Assembly (NCBI GenBank): GCA_021200345.1
Contig: JAJQGR010000023.1
Span: forward strand, 1 to 13,499
Length of the DNA: 13,499 nt
Direction of reading: 5' to 3'
From: Lachnospiraceae bacterium
GTDB lineage: Bacteria; Bacillota; Clostridia; Lachnospirales; Lachnospiraceae
Within the stretch, counting starts at the first letter, position 1; each line of letters begins with the position of its first letter. The notes under the pieces are model-generated. The model did no database searches, was not told the origin of the DNA, and was given only the letters and a program-made list of their open reading frames with translations. Of the stretch, positions 1 to 5,740 are shown piece after piece. Both the position numbers and the translations under genes were made by a program.

Positions 1-353
1 TCGGTAAATTCCTCTTCCCGCAGGGTGGAAATAACGGAGGCGCTGGCCGGTCTTAGCTCCGCGAAAAAGCCATAGGGATCGCAGTGATCAATGACCCGTC
101 CGTCCCGGTAGTGGATGCGAAATTTGTACATCATTCCCTCTTTTGCTTCCGGCACAGTAAGCTCCCAGAAATTGCCGTCCAGGACCTTTTGCATGGGGGA
201 TTCCTGCCAGTGGTTGAACTCTCCGATCACGCCGATGGAGACGGCAGAGGGAGCAAACGTGCGGAAAACAGTACCGCCCTGCCAGATGGTATGGGCACCA
301 AGATATTGGTATGCTTCAAATTCCTGCCCAGTGTAGAAACCGAATAAATCCAT
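1..353 (-). CDS. glgB: 1,4-alpha-glucan branching enzyme, N-terminal part (runs off window)
   Basis: This is the first 117 codons of a glycogen branching enzyme, which makes alpha-1,6 branches in glycogen in the cytoplasm. The translated N-terminus begins MDLFGFYTG and contains YQYLGAH (about residues 15-21), FRTFAPSA (about 31-38), VIGEFNHW (about 43-50) and, further on, YKFRIHYRDG and DHCDPYGFF. These are the conserved blocks of the CBM48-type N-terminal module of clostridial GlgB. The start is well placed, because AGGAGGT lies on the minus strand at about 359-365, just before ATG at 353-351. The catalytic GH13 barrel lies outside the window, so the call rests on the N-terminal module alone. 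The gene is divergent from the tetR-type gene at 579, and a plausible minus-strand promoter lies at 404-432. It appears to be resident chromosome, unrelated to the mobile element to the right. Confidence 0.88.
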   Translation of the reverse strand, partial: MDLFGFYTGQEFEAYQYLGAHTIWQGGTVFRTFAPSAVSIGVIGEFNHWQESPMQKVLDGNFWELTVPEAKEGMMYKFRIHYRDGRVIDHCDPYGFFAELRPASASVISTLREEEFT

Positions 354-372
354 GGAGTACCTCCTAAAATGA

Positions 373-401
373 TAGACACAAGTTGTTTTTCCGACTATAA
401 T
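373..401 (+). promoter_or_regulatory. Probable promoter of the tetR-type gene
   Basis: TAGACA (373-378) and a perfect TATAAT (396-401) are separated by 17 bases on the plus strand. Transcription would run through the duplicated repeat at 452-558 before reaching the regulator start at 579, leaving a long leader of about 170 bases. Confidence 0.55.
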
Positions 402-403
402 AT

Positions 404-432
404 ATTATATTTTATTATAAATAACCAGGCAA
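404..432 (-). promoter_or_regulatory. Probable glgB promoter
   Basis: On the minus strand, TTGCCT (432-427) and TATAAT (409-404) are separated by 17 bases and point towards glgB. The -10 lies within a few bases of the opposing -10 of the plus-strand promoter, so the two promoters are back to back. Prediction from sequence only. Confidence 0.5.
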
Positions 433-451
433 AAAAATCCACCCTCAAATC

Positions 452-558
452 TGTCAAAAGGTAGGATAAACAACTTTTTTGTCAGATGGTTGAAAAAGTT
501 CATTTGTAAAAGGAGCTGGATAAACAGCTTTTGGTCAGATGTCTGAAAAAAGTTAAAT
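452..558 (+). repeat. Two imperfect ~54-bp tandem copies with internal inverted repeats
   Basis: Copy 1 runs from about 452 to 504 and copy 2 from about 505 to 558. Both read TGT(C/A)AAA(A)GG, a short linker, GGATAAACA(A/G)CTTTT, GTCAGATG, TGAAAAA and AGTT, in the same order. Copy 1 holds an inverted repeat (AACTTTTT at about 472-479 against AAAAAGTT at 493-500). Copy 2 holds CAGATGTCTG, nearly a perfect palindrome, at 536-545. The duplicated palindromes directly before the TetR-type gene suggest paired operator sites for autoregulation, though this is inference. Confidence 0.65.
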
Positions 559-578
559 GGAGGAAGTTAAGACACAAA

Positions 579-1106
579 ATGGATATCAGAGTGAAAAAAA
601 CAAGGGAAAGCATCACCAATGCGTTTCTGGAACTGCGCAGCCGAAGGCCTCTGGAAAAAATCACGGTAAAGGAGCTGTGTGAGAAGGCGATGATCAATAA
701 ATCCACCTTTTATTCTCATTATACGGACGTGTATGATTTGTCGGAGCAGTTGGAAAACGAAGTGGTGGAATCCGTGCTGTCCAATTTGACAGTGCCTGCA
801 GATTTTAAAACCTCAGAATTTGTGTCCGAGCTGTTTTACGCACTCCACTCCTGTGACCGGCTGATCAACATCCTCTTCTCCGGGGACAGGCAGGCACGAC
901 TTCTGGCGGTGCTCAAGCCTCAGCTTCAGAAGCTGTTCCTGCCCTATTTTCTGGAGCACACGGACAGTCCCGAGAAAGCCGGTATTCTCCTGAATTTCAG
1001 CATCAATGGCTGTTATTACGCATTCATGGAAAACCGGGCTTACGGAGATGATTTTGTCATACAGGTACTGGGAGAAATAAATGACAACATGTTGAAAACG
1101 CTGTGA
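579..1106 (+). CDS. TetR/AcrR-family transcriptional regulator
   Basis: This is a 175-aa DNA-binding regulator. The N-terminal third is a typical TetR helix-turn-helix: KKTRESITNAFLEL (about residues 6-19), ITVKELCEKAMINKSTFYSHYTD (about 28-50), with the family's characteristic STFY/HY recognition-helix pattern. The remaining ~120 residues are helical and would form the ligand-binding and dimerisation domain, but they show no clue to a ligand. I chose ATG 579 because the TetR fold begins there. A GGAGG lies at 559-563, somewhat far upstream, and an in-frame TTG at 531 would add 16 basic residues that do not resemble the family. A hairpin terminator follows the stop directly. The gene sits between glgB and the cut Mn-catalase gene, and the paired repeats upstream are probable operator sites. 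Target genes are unknown. Confidence 0.85.
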   Translation: MDIRVKKTRESITNAFLELRSRRPLEKITVKELCEKAMINKSTFYSHYTDVYDLSEQLENEVVESVLSNLTVPADFKTSEFVSELFYALHSCDRLINILFSGDRQARLLAVLKPQLQKLFLPYFLEHTDSPEKAGILLNFSINGCYYAFMENRAYGDDFVIQVLGEINDNMLKTL

Positions 1107-1143
1107 AGCCCCCCGCCACTTCCGGCAGGAGGCTTCCTTTCTT
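1105..1143 (+). terminator. Intrinsic terminator of the tetR-type gene
   Basis: GAAGCC (1105-1110) pairs with GGCTTC (1131-1136), with further internal pairing between CCCGCC and GGCAGG-type segments, followed by CCTTTCTT. The hairpin starts on the stop codon. On the minus strand there is no T-run, so it acts mainly for the plus-strand gene. Confidence 0.65.
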
Positions 1144-1156
1144 CACATTCGGCTGA

Positions 1157-1366
1157 TTATTCGCAGTTATCAAAGCCCGGATTGAAGGCGTAGAAGTTTT
1201 TCTCATTCAGCTTATCCTGGCAGATTCTTAAGGCTTCGCCGAATCTCTGGAAGTGCACGATTTCCCGCTCTCTCAGAAAACGGATCGGGGCGATCACGTC
1301 CGGATTGTCGATCAGACGAAGGATGTTGTCGTAGGTGCTCCTGGCTTTCTGTTCTGCTGCAATCAT
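1157..1366 (-). pseudogene. Mn-catalase / CotJC-type spore coat protein, C-terminal remnant cut by the element
   Basis: The minus-strand reading frame encodes IAAEQKARSTYDNILRLIDN, then FLREREIVHFQRFGEAL, and ends YAFNPGFDNCE. This matches the C-terminal part of manganese-containing catalase/CotJC proteins of Clostridia, in which the E-R-E-x-x-H-F motif supplies metal ligands of the di-manganese site. Only about 69 residues remain, where the family normally has about 180-220 or more. Homology stops at the IAAEQKAR block near 1366, and the frame then runs into unrelated AT-rich sequence. The N-terminal part is not in the window, so either the mobile element inserted into the gene and the other half lies beyond the right edge, or that part was deleted. 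An ATG at 1366-1364 exists by chance, and an expressed product is unlikely. Confidence 0.75.
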
Positions 1367-1444
1367 GTAAGAACAACTTTCAGTCAAAAATGATAGGACA
1401 AGCACTCTCAAAACAATCTTAACACATAAATAAGCACCGCACAG

Positions 1445-1492
1445 GCGGCGTTTCTCACTCCCACGCCGGGAGAACAGGAACGCCGCTTTTTT
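1445..1492 (+). terminator. Strong hairpin terminator near the left end of the element
   Basis: GCGGCGTT (1445-1452) pairs perfectly with AACGCCGC (1479-1486), with an inner dyad CTCCC/GGGAG, and is followed by six T residues at 1487-1492. It would stop plus-strand transcription coming from the chromosomal flank before it enters the element. Confidence 0.7.
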
Positions 1493-1502
1493 CATGCCCT
1501 TT

Positions 1503-1614
1503 GTTACGCAGTAGGGGCAGAAAAACCGTTGATTTTCAAGGCATTGCGGGCGCGTTTTTTAAAAGGAAAGGGATTTATACCTTTTCCCCCGAAAATGCGG
1601 TTCTACTGCGTAAC
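1503..1614. repeat. 12-bp perfect inverted repeat flanking 88 bp
   Basis: GTTACGCAGTAG at 1503-1514 is repeated in inverted form as CTACTGCGTAAC at 1603-1614. The enclosed sequence has further imperfect dyads (GGAAAGG against CCTTTTCC around 1564-1588). It lies directly before the DUF6017 gene and could form a long stem in its mRNA leader or serve as a protein-binding site. Confidence 0.65.
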
Positions 1615-1642
1615 ATACACGAAGCAAAGGAGTGATGAAGCT

Positions 1643-2587
1643 ATGGCAGTTTTCAGAGTGAAGCGCAACAAAGGCTATACCGTAATGAGCAACCACCATT
1701 TACGCGACAAGGAGCTGTCCCTAAAGGCAAAGGGGCTGTTGTCGCAAATGCTGTCGCTGCCGGAAAACTGGGACTATACCCTAGCTGGGCTGTCCCACAT
1801 CAACCGGGAGAAAATCGACGCCATCCGGGAAGCCGTTAAAGAGTTGGAACGCGCCGGATATATTGTCCGTTCAAGAGAACGGGATGAAAAAGGACGCCTG
1901 CGCGGAGCCGCTTATGTGATTTATGAACAGCCGCAGCTTCCGCCTGTACCGGATTTACCTGTATTGGAAAATCCAACACTGGAAAACCCTACGTTGGAAA
2001 ATCCAATGCAATTAAATAAAGATATACAAAAGACAGATTTATCAAAAAAAGAAAAATCAAATACAGATTCCTTTCCTATCCTTTCTGCTCTCCCCTCTCC
2101 TTATGCTGGGGAAGCGGCTGCGCCGCCGGAACGGAAAGGAACGGAAACGACCTCACCGAGCGCATTTGATATTTATGCAGAGATCATCAGGGACAATATC
2201 AGCTATGACGTTCTGGTACAGGACAGGCAGATTGACCGGGACAGGCTTGACGAACTTGTTGACCTCATACTTGAAACCGTCTGCACCCGCAGAAAGACAA
2301 TCCGCGTCGCGGGGGACGACTATCCGGCGGAGCTTGTAAAAGCAAAATTTATGAAACTGGACAGCGAACATATCCGCTTTGTCCTTGACTGTATGCGGGA
2401 GAACACAACCAGAATCCGCAACATCAAGCAGTACATGAAAGCTGCCCTTTTCAATGCCCCGTCCACAATCGGGAATTATTACACGTCTCTTGTCTCCCAC
2501 GATATGGCAAGCGGCGCGTTATCTCCCCGCAAGCCGCAGTACGGCGATGAGGACTATTATTCTTTCAATCCGGGCGAAAGCCTGTAA
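1643..2587 (+). CDS. HTH replication-initiator-like protein with DUF6017 C-terminus
   Basis: This 314-aa protein matches the first backbone gene of Tn1549-like elements. Residues 1 to about 95 (MAVFRVKRNKGYTVMSNHHL, then DKELSLKAKGLLSQML and NREKIDAIREAVKELERAGYIVR) form a winged-helix domain of the RepA_N/DnaD-like kind. Next comes a low-complexity linker containing three LENP(T/M) repeats and a polar SKKEKSNTDS stretch. The C-terminal ~130 residues (from about IYAEIIRDNISYDVL to NYYTSLVSHDM) correspond to DUF6017. The role is presumed to be replication or maintenance of the excised element, and it has not been shown for this family as far as I know. The ATG at 1643 has AAGGAG at about 1628-1632; an earlier in-frame start at 1529 lacks a comparable site and would add non-homologous residues. 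Confidence 0.85.
   Translation: MAVFRVKRNKGYTVMSNHHLRDKELSLKAKGLLSQMLSLPENWDYTLAGLSHINREKIDAIREAVKELERAGYIVRSRERDEKGRLRGAAYVIYEQPQLPPVPDLPVLENPTLENPTLENPMQLNKDIQKTDLSKKEKSNTDSFPILSALPSPYAGEAAAPPERKGTETTSPSAFDIYAEIIRDNISYDVLVQDRQIDRDRLDELVDLILETVCTRRKTIRVAGDDYPAELVKAKFMKLDSEHIRFVLDCMRENTTRIRNIKQYMKAALFNAPSTIGNYYTSLVSHDMASGALSPRKPQYGDEDYYSFNPGESL
1965..2009 (+). repeat. Three 15-bp tandem repeats inside the DUF6017 gene
   Basis: Three consecutive 15-base units begin TGGAAAA(T/C)CC and encode LENPT, LENPT, LENPM in the linker between the DNA-binding and DUF6017 domains. The number of units probably varies between relatives by slippage. Confidence 0.8.
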
Positions 2588-2614
2588 ATAACAAAATTAC
2601 AAGGAGGATTTACC

Positions 2615-2839
2615 ATGACAAGGAAAACAGGAGCTTTGATTTTTGACGAAACCGCAGACCGCTATGACATCCGCTTTGACCTTGCCGAGTATTACGGCGG
2701 GCTGCATTGCGGTGATTGCTTTGAAGTATTTGCGCGTGGGAAATGGAAACCGACCCGGATAGAAATGACCCCTGCGCAGGAATGGTATCTTGTAGGGGTA
2801 CGGGCGCGCGACCTGAACGGGCTGCGGGTACGGATTTAA
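2615..2839 (+). CDS. DUF5348-domain protein
   Basis: This 74-aa protein starts MTRKTGALIFDETADRYDIR and has the short beta-rich pattern FEVFARGKWKPTRIEM...WYLVG of DUF5348, a family found between the DUF6017 gene and pcfB in Tn1549-like elements. It probably forms a small SH3-like or beta-barrel fold; its biochemical role is unknown. The start is supported by AGGAGG at about 2601-2606, eight bases before the ATG. It lies 27 bases after the DUF6017 gene, so the two are likely co-transcribed. A terminator follows directly, separating it from pcfB. Confidence 0.82.
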   Translation: MTRKTGALIFDETADRYDIRFDLAEYYGGLHCGDCFEVFARGKWKPTRIEMTPAQEWYLVGVRARDLNGLRVRI

Positions 2840-2852
2840 TAACTATGGCGCG

Positions 2853-2881
2853 GGGCAGGCCAAAAGCGGCTGCCCTTTTTT
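2853..2881 (+). terminator. Intrinsic terminator or attenuator between the DUF5348 gene and pcfB
   Basis: GGGCAG (2853-2858) pairs with CTGCCC (2870-2875), extended inwards by GCC/GGC, and six T residues follow at 2876-2881. It would reduce transcription into the pcfB-virD4 operon unless that operon has its own start or antitermination. Confidence 0.75.
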
Positions 2882-2917
2882 GCGCCCTGGCACCATCATA
2901 CGAAAGGAGGATAAGGC

Positions 2918-3394
2918 TTGCAGGATGAAATCAATGAAAAGACCATAGCCCTGTATATCAAGACCGGGAAGCTGACTGCCCAGACACTTCAAAAGGCTAT
3001 GAAAAAGCTGCTTGCGGAGATGAAAAAACAGAAAAGCAAAACCCCGCACGGAAAGCAGACATTAAAACAGCTTATGAAGCAGAATACGGGCGTTTCCAAT
3101 ATCGAGATTACCGAGAACAATATCAAGGCTTTTGAAAGCACAGCAAAAAAATACGGGATTGACTTTGCACTCAAAAAAGACGCGACGGAAAGCCCGCCCC
3201 GCTACCTTGTGTTTTTCAAAGGGCGCGACGCAGACGTATTGACCGCCGCTTTTCAGGAGTTTTCCGCAAAGAAGCTGTCGCAGGAGAAAAAACCGTCCAT
3301 CCGCAAGACGCTGTCTGCTTTTAGGGAAGCGGCAAAGCAGCTGAACGCGGGCAGGGAAAAGGTGAAGAACAAAGACAGGGAGGTGACGCTGTGA
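2918..3394 (+). CDS. pcfB: PcfB-family conjugation accessory protein (DUF3801)
   Basis: This 158-aa protein begins MQDEINEKTIALYIKTGKLTAQTLQKAMKKLL, the hallmark N-terminus of PcfB/DUF3801 proteins. In the enterococcal pCF10 system PcfB binds the VirD4-type coupling protein PcfC and helps bring the processed DNA substrate to the secretion channel. The middle (about residues 45-110, including NIKAFESTAKKYGIDFALKKD and YLVFFKGRDADVLTAAF) is the conserved core, and the tail is Lys-rich. Translation starts at TTG 2918: AAAGGAGG lies at 2904-2910 with ideal spacing, family similarity begins exactly here, and no suitable ATG is near. Its stop overlaps the virD4-like start by four bases (GTGA), indicating translational coupling. 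Confidence 0.88.
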   Translation: MQDEINEKTIALYIKTGKLTAQTLQKAMKKLLAEMKKQKSKTPHGKQTLKQLMKQNTGVSNIEITENNIKAFESTAKKYGIDFALKKDATESPPRYLVFFKGRDADVLTAAFQEFSAKKLSQEKKPSIRKTLSAFREAAKQLNAGREKVKNKDREVTL

Positions 3395-5175
3395 AGCCGG
3401 AAGTAAAAAAGCTGCTGATCCTGAACGCCCCGTATCTGCTCTTTGTCTATCTCTTTGATAAAGTCGGCCAGGCGTTCCGTATCGCTCCGGGGGCTGACCT
3501 GTCCGGCAAGCTCTTAGCTATCGGGGACGGATTTACAGCCGCCTTTTCCAATGCGCTGCCGAGCCTGCACCCTATGGATTTGCTGATCGGCGTTGCCGGG
3601 GCAGCCATTGTTCGGATTACAGTCTACCTGAAAGGCAAGAACGCGAAGAAATACCGGAAAGGTATGGAATACGGTTCCGCCCGTTGGGGAACACCGGAGG
3701 ACATAAAGCCATACATAGACCCTGTATTTGAAAATAATATCCCGCTGACCCAGACGGAACGGCTTACTATGAACAGCCGACCGAAGCAACCGAAGTATGC
3801 GAGGAATAAAAACATCCTTGTGATCGGCGGTTCCGGCAGCGGCAAGACAAGGTTCTTTGTCAAGCCGTCGCTCATGCAAATGCACAGCTCCTATGTAGTC
3901 ACAGACCCGAAAGGGACACTGATCGAGGAAGTAGGCTCTTTGCTGCTGCGGGGGAAATACCGGATTAAAGTGCTGAATACGATCAATTTCAAAAAATCCA
4001 TGAAGTATAACCCCTTTGCATATCTGCGGAGCGAAAAGGATATTTTGAAGCTGGTCAACACCATTATTGCAAACACCAAAGGCGACGGGGATAAGTCAGG
4101 GGAGGATTTCTGGGTCAAGTCGGAACGGCTTTTTTACTGTGCCCTGATCGGTTACATCCACTATGAAGCCCCCGACGAGGAAAAGAATTTCACCACGCTG
4201 TTAGAAATGATAAACGCCAGTGAAGCCCGCGAGGACGACCCGGATTTCCAGTCCCCCGTTGACCTGATGTTTGAGCGGCTGGAAGAAAAAGACCCGGAAC
4301 ACTTTGCTGTCCGGCAGTATAAGAAATTCCTCTTGTCGGCGGGCAAGACCCGAAGCTCCATCCTCATTTCCTGCGGCGCAAGGTTAGCGCCCTTTGACAT
4401 CCGGGAACTTAGGGAGTTGATGGAAACCGACGAAATGGAGCTTGACACACTGGGCGACCGCAAGACCGCCCTTTTTGTTATTATCTCCGACACTGACGAC
4501 ACGTTTAACTTTGTCGTGTCCATCCTTTACACCCAGCTTTTCAATCTTCTCTGCGACAAGGCGGATAATGAATACGGCGGGCGGCTGCCTGTCCATGTGC
4601 GCTGCCTGCTGGACGAGTTTGCAAATATCGGGCAGATACCCAAATTTGAAAAGCTGATCGCCACCATCCGGAGCCGGGAAATATCAGCTTCGATTATTTT
4701 ACAGAGCCAGTCACAGCTAAAGGCAATCTACAAGGATAATGCAGATACGATTGTCGGCAACTGCGATACGACCCTGTTCCTTGGGGGCAAGGAGAAATCG
4801 ACGTTAAAGGAAATGTCGGAAATTCTGGGGAAAGAAACGATTGACAGCTTTAATACATCGGAAACGCGCGGGCGGGAGCTGTCCCATGGGCTGAACTACC
4901 AGAAATTAGGGAAACAGCTTATGAGCGAGGACGAGATCGCCGTGATGGACGGTGGGAAATGTATCTTGCAGCTGCGCGGGGTGCGCCCGTTCTTTTCCGA
5001 CAAATACGATATTACAAAACACCCGAATTATAAATACCTGTCCGACGCGGACAAGAAAAATACATTCCATGTGGAGCGTTACATGAAACGGCGGCCTGCC
5101 ATCGTCAAGCCGGACGAGGTATTTGACTATTATGAAATCGACGCCGCAGATTTGCAGGAGGCAGGGAATGAATAA
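3391..5175 (+). CDS. VirD4-like conjugal transfer coupling ATPase, CD1115 family
   Basis: This 594-aa protein is the type IV coupling protein that links the relaxase-DNA complex to the secretion channel at the inner membrane. Two hydrophobic segments lie at about residues 8-24 and 60-81. The Walker A motif GGSGSGKT is at 146-153, followed by YVVTDPKGTL, and the Walker B-like CLLDEFANIGQIPKFE begins near 405 (Asp-Glu at 408-409). A TraG/VirD4-type ATPase signature (IILQSQSQLKAIYKDNADTI) and NCDTTLFLGG follow. The length is normal for the family and the frame is intact. It starts at GTG 3391, preceded by GGGAGG and overlapping the pcfB stop. Downstream VirB-type genes are missing in this window, so the protein may have no channel to work with unless one is supplied elsewhere. 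Confidence 0.93.
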   Translation: MKPEVKKLLILNAPYLLFVYLFDKVGQAFRIAPGADLSGKLLAIGDGFTAAFSNALPSLHPMDLLIGVAGAAIVRITVYLKGKNAKKYRKGMEYGSARWGTPEDIKPYIDPVFENNIPLTQTERLTMNSRPKQPKYARNKNILVIGGSGSGKTRFFVKPSLMQMHSSYVVTDPKGTLIEEVGSLLLRGKYRIKVLNTINFKKSMKYNPFAYLRSEKDILKLVNTIIANTKGDGDKSGEDFWVKSERLFYCALIGYIHYEAPDEEKNFTTLLEMINASEAREDDPDFQSPVDLMFERLEEKDPEHFAVRQYKKFLLSAGKTRSSILISCGARLAPFDIRELRELMETDEMELDTLGDRKTALFVIISDTDDTFNFVVSILYTQLFNLLCDKADNEYGGRLPVHVRCLLDEFANIGQIPKFEKLIATIRSREISASIILQSQSQLKAIYKDNADTIVGNCDTTLFLGGKEKSTLKEMSEILGKETIDSFNTSETRGRELSHGLNYQKLGKQLMSEDEIAVMDGGKCILQLRGVRPFFSDKYDITKHPNYKYLSDADKKNTFHVERYMKRRPAIVKPDEVFDYYEIDAADLQEAGNE

Positions 5176-5242
5176 GCGAAACATTAGAGCAGAAAATATA
5201 ACCATCGGCTACATGGTGCGTGCCCCTACTGGCGGCGCATAA
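5168..5242 (+). CDS. Possible 24-aa peptide overlapping the virD4-like stop
   Basis: An ATG at 5168 lies inside the last codons of the virD4-like gene (ATGAATAA overlap) and opens a 24-codon frame starting MNKRNIRAENITIGYMVR and ending GGA. The preceding GCAGGAGGCAGG serves well as a ribosome binding site, so it could be translated by coupling. I do not recognise a family. It could equally be a leader peptide for the hairpins that follow, one of which (5232-5258) overlaps its end. Confidence 0.4.
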   Translation: MNKRNIRAENITIGYMVRAPTGGA

Positions 5243-5374
5243 AAGCAGCAGACGCCGCGCACCGTTTTACAACTGAATACCGCTGCGCCGCAGACATGAA
5301 AGGCAGCGCAGGGAACCCGCCCACACATGGCGGGCTTATGACCGCGGCAGTTACCAAAACTGGCCGCCGTTTTT
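5232..5374 (+). promoter_or_regulatory. Hairpin-rich leader ending in a terminator, upstream of maff2
   Basis: Four hairpins follow one another between the virD4-like gene and maff2: GCGGCG/CGCCGC (5232-5258), CGCTGC/GCAGCG (5281-5308), CCCGCC/GGCGGG (5316-5334), and GCGGCAGTT/AACTGGCCGC (5344-5367, one bulge). The last is followed by CGTTTTT and has the form of an intrinsic terminator. The arrangement suggests attenuation between the coupling-protein gene and the membrane-channel genes that would follow. The motif ACAACTGAA at 5269-5277 recurs at 7685-7693. Confidence 0.55.
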
Positions 5375-5423
5375 ATGCCCTTTTTTGGGGCAGCCGCAGA
5401 AAGCGGCAGGAAGGATTTTTTAT

Positions 5424-5582
5424 ATGGCATTTTTCAACAGCGCAGTCACCGTATTGCAGACCCTTGTAATCGCCCTTGGGGCGGGGCTTGGTATCTGGGG
5501 CGTAATCAATCTCTTGGAGGGCTACGGGAACGACAACCCCGGCGCGAAGAGCCAGGGTATGAAACACTTGATGGCGAATTAG
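5424..5582 (+). pseudogene. Maff2-family small membrane protein, truncated
   Basis: The frame from ATG 5424 encodes MAFFNSAVTVLQTLVIALGAGLG, then WGVINLLEGYGNDNP and KSQGMKHLMAN, matching the beginning of Maff2-family proteins of Tn1549-like elements. A single membrane helix spans about residues 8-30. A Shine-Dalgarno-like AGGAAGGA precedes the start. Family members continue after LMA with a second glycine-rich hydrophobic segment. Here the frame hits a stop one residue later and the following DNA is unrelated, so the gene is cut at about 5577. It is the last recognisable gene of the Tn1549-like module and marks the deletion or recombination point. The 52-aa product may still be made but lacks the second half. 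Confidence 0.72.
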
Positions 5583-5740
5583 ATGTAAGAAAAAAGGAAA
5601 GGAAAGCATACAATCCGGACGGTTCAGCGGCAAATGTACAAGAAATAATTGTGGTTCAGCAAGGGAGGTGGTATAATCAGGGAAAATGACCTGGGCGCGG
5701 CGCTCATGCCGGTTCAGAGAAGAAAAGGACGGATTACGAT
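5578..5740 (+). other. Junction segment and promoter region of the small xre gene
   Basis: After the Maff2 break a short open stretch (frame of 5375-5689) reads ...LDGELDVRKKERKAYN... and VQEIIVVQQGRWYNQGK before stopping at 5689. It has no start of its own, and may be the C-terminal end of an unidentified gene lost in the rearrangement. The rest carries the promoter at 5649-5677. Confidence 0.35.
5649..5677 (+). promoter_or_regulatory. Promoter of the small xre-tnpV pair
   Basis: TTGTGG (5649-5654), 17-base spacing and TATAAT (5672-5677) with an extended TG at 5669-5670 form a strong candidate promoter 64 bases before the xre start. Confidence 0.55.

Larger units (their letters stand above)
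1367..1642. other. Left-end noncoding region of the conjugative element
   Basis: These ~275 bases hold no convincing gene. After the break in the Mn-catalase gene there is AT-rich sequence to about 1435, then a strong hairpin terminator (1445-1492), then a 12-bp perfect inverted repeat (1503-1514 against 1603-1614) enclosing smaller dyads, and finally the ribosome binding site of the DUF6017 gene. The region may hold the attachment end or a transfer/replication signal of the element, but no relaxase gene or known origin motif confirms this. Confidence 0.5.
1366..5577. mobile_element. Tn1549-like conjugative element, partial left module
   Basis: The gene order DUF6017 protein, DUF5348 protein, PcfB, CD1115-family VirD4 and Maff2 is the backbone of Tn1549/CTn-type integrative conjugative elements of Firmicutes. 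The left limit is taken from the break in the Mn-catalase gene near 1366. The right limit of this module is taken from the sudden end of Maff2 similarity near 5577. VirB4-like ATPase, CHAP/NlpC hydrolase, relaxase and integrase genes are not present in the window, so this stretch cannot mediate its own transfer. The sequence to the right (5578 onwards) also looks mobile, so the whole may be a composite element extending past the window. Confidence 0.7.

Noticed and set aside
367..1400. AAAATGATAG shared between 367 and 1385 as a possible element end repeat
   Set aside because: The first copy lies in the glgB/tetR promoter region, away from any breakpoint, and the A/T-rich ten-base match can arise by chance.
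1367..1495. N-terminal extension of the Mn-catalase remnant to an ATG at 1495
   Set aside because: The added residues resemble nothing in the catalase family; they are element-end DNA, including a terminator hairpin, read through by chance.
2103..2500. Overlapping frames on both strands inside the DUF6017 gene
   Set aside because: They are out-of-frame shadows of a gene with clear family similarity and have no ribosome binding sites.
5375..5689. 104-codon frame spanning the Maff2 gene
   Set aside because: Its first half is an out-of-frame shadow of Maff2. Only the short part after 5577 could be genuine, and it has no start, so it is treated as a junction fragment.
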